A stretch of DNA of 64,000 nt from Escallonia rubra (taxonomy: Eukaryota > Streptophyta > Magnoliopsida > Escalloniales > Escalloniaceae). The first letter of the stretch is position 1, and the number at the start of each line of letters is the position of its first letter. Location of the stretch: contig JAVXUO010000138.1 of the NCBI GenBank assembly GCA_033065855.1, forward strand, positions 62,001 through 126,000, given 5' to 3'. A model generated the notes under the pieces. The model had not been told where the DNA came from and did no database searches. It was given only the letters and a program-made list of their open reading frames with translations. The position numbers and the translations under genes were made by a program. Below, piece by piece: positions 62,870-64,000 of this stretch.

Positions 62870-63545
62870 CACGCGCCGCTCATGCATCACGTGCCCCTAG
62901 TACGACATCGACTTCCGCAATAGACGTCGTCGTGCCCACGCGCCGCTCATGCGTCATATGCCCCAAGCTAGATGCCCACTTCTGGGACAGACACCGCTGT
63001 GCCCACGCGTCGCTCATGAGTCACGTACCCCCGGCACGACGCCTACTTCTGCGACAGACGTCGACGCGCCATGCGCCGCTCATGCATCACGTGCCTCTGG
63101 CAGGACGCTTACTTCTGCGACACCAATCGCCCGCGCCCATGAACTGCTCATGCGACACTTGCCCTCGGCTTGACGCCCACTGCTGCGACAGCCATCGCCA
63201 GGACCCATGTGTCGCTCATGCGTCACGTGCCACCGGCACGATGCCCACTGCCACGACAACCATCACCCGTGTCCATGCGCCACTTCCATGACATATGCCC
63301 CTGGCATCAGGTATTATCTCGCAATAGAGGTCGCTGCACCCATGCGCCGCTCATGTGTCACGTGCCCCCGGCACGACGCCCACTTCGGCAACTGTCGTCT
63401 CATGCACCCATACGCCACTCCCATGACATGTGCCCCTGGCATTTGGTATTATTTCGCGACTGGTCGCTGCGCCCATGTGCCAGTCTCATGTCTCGTGCCA
63501 TTGGCACCGCGCCCATGCGCCACTCTTATGTTACGTGCCCCTGGG
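62870..63545. repeat. Tandem array, unit about 66 bp
   Basis: Landmark GCGCCGCTCATGCGTCACGT recurs with variation near 62874, 62940, 63006, 63073, 63140, 63205, 63272, 63340, 63410, 63476 and 63517. GGCACGACGCCCACTTCTGC lies between landmarks in most units. About ten diverged units, with GC-rich sequence of related composition from about 62640 leading in. The last unit is short. Confidence 0.85.
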
Positions 63546-63549
63546 CACC

Positions 63550-64000
63550 ACATTCATTCACCACACCATGCGCCCCCGCCATGGACGTGGAACATGTTTC
63601 GACCCACTTTTCGAAATGTGCAGTATTCCAAGGGGCTCTACTCGTAGTGCTCCGGCATGAGGACCGTTCGCAGCGGGATAAGCTCGCTACCACAGAAACT
63701 ATCTCCGCTTGGGGCGGCTTGCATGACACTAGGCACGCCTGAGCTATGACCACGTCGCACTCACGTTACTGGTGATCGTCGACTCCCGCGCCTATTCTTC
63801 ACACCCTGTGCACCCGCCATGGACGTGGAATATGCTTCGACCCATTCTCCGAAGTGTGCAACATTCTGAGGGGCTCCGTTTGCAGTGCTCCTGCATGAGG
63901 ACCCTTCGCAGCGGGATAGGCTCGTTACCATAGAATCTATCTCCGCCTGGGGTGACTGCATGACACTAGGCATGCCTGAGCTGTGACCACGTCGCACTCA
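63550..64000. repeat. Tandem repeat, unit about 237-240 bp, running off the window
   Basis: CGCCATGGACGTGGAA occurs near 63577 and again near 63817. GACCACGTCGCACTCA occurs near 63748 and at the window end. Other shared blocks are CGCAGCGGGATA and CATGACACTAGGCA. Two copies are visible and the array probably continues. Both copies are open on the minus strand (63526-63753 and 63761-63997) with similar peptides (CSSTSMAG-like and SLSRCE motifs). Confidence 0.85.

Larger units (their letters stand above)
61953..64000. other. BAHD 3' flank followed by GC-rich repetitive DNA
   Basis: The BAHD 3' UTR lies at about 61953-62150. From about 62300 the composition changes abruptly to GC-rich tandem repeats to the window end. 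Long ORFs on both strands here follow from repeat composition. No gene is supported. Confidence 0.6.

Noticed and set aside
62526-63742. Several overlapping plus-strand ORFs of 75-190 codons
   Set aside because: They read through tandem repeats in all frames, with Cys/His/Arg-rich periodic peptides. Repeat composition explains them.

Overview
The window is plant nuclear DNA. Genes are AT-rich with many short exons bounded by GT/AG sites, and the proteins are land-plant families: a U-box/ARM ubiquitin ligase, a B2-type cyclin, a plastid starch-branching enzyme, an FMO1-like monooxygenase and a BAHD acyltransferase. A nuclear insertion of plastid DNA and several MITE-like elements fit this. The class-B starch-branching enzyme SBE1 points to a eudicot outside the Brassicaceae. 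I cannot name the species.

Layout: 1-3379 intergenic; 3380-5385 (-) conserved plant protein of unknown function, with a probable 5' UTR intron up to about 6.7 kb; 6.8-10.1 kb intergenic with a GTG-rich low-complexity block; 10109-13412 (-) PUB15-like E3 ligase; 16794-19756 (+) cyclin B2; 22118-27858 (+) BTB/BACK/discoidin-type protein (At2g30600-like); 28.3-29.1 kb decayed LINE fragment (-); 32751-40952 (+) SBE1 with a plastid insertion in its last intron; 42254-45481 (+) dolichol-phosphate mannose synthase catalytic subunit DPM1; 46562-47291 (-) small unknown protein; 48224-49545 Mutator-like TIR element with a 9-bp target-site duplication; 49984-53785 (+) peroxisomal acyl-activating enzyme AAE1; 54805-57851 (+) FMO1-like monooxygenase; 60474-61952 (+) BAHD acyltransferase; 62.3-64.0 kb GC-rich tandem repeat arrays running off the end.

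For the spliced genes I derived exon boundaries by reading splice sites and checking that codon phase closes and that the protein matches the remembered family. All ten models give an uninterrupted frame from ATG to stop. Most are ordinary housekeeping or metabolic genes with no operon-like relation. The one grouping that may be functional is the last three genes (acyl-CoA ligase, monooxygenase, acyltransferase), all on the plus strand within 12 kb.

The intergenic DNA and introns carry many small tandem duplications (units of about 65-410 bp), several AT-ended elements with CAC/GTG-rich cores, a perfect 36-bp palindrome and GC-rich minisatellites. I found no convincing previously undescribed system. 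The most useful leads are the AAE1-FMO-BAHD trio, the intron-mediated-enhancement-like repeats and vestigial exon in the cyclin gene, and the repeat structures.
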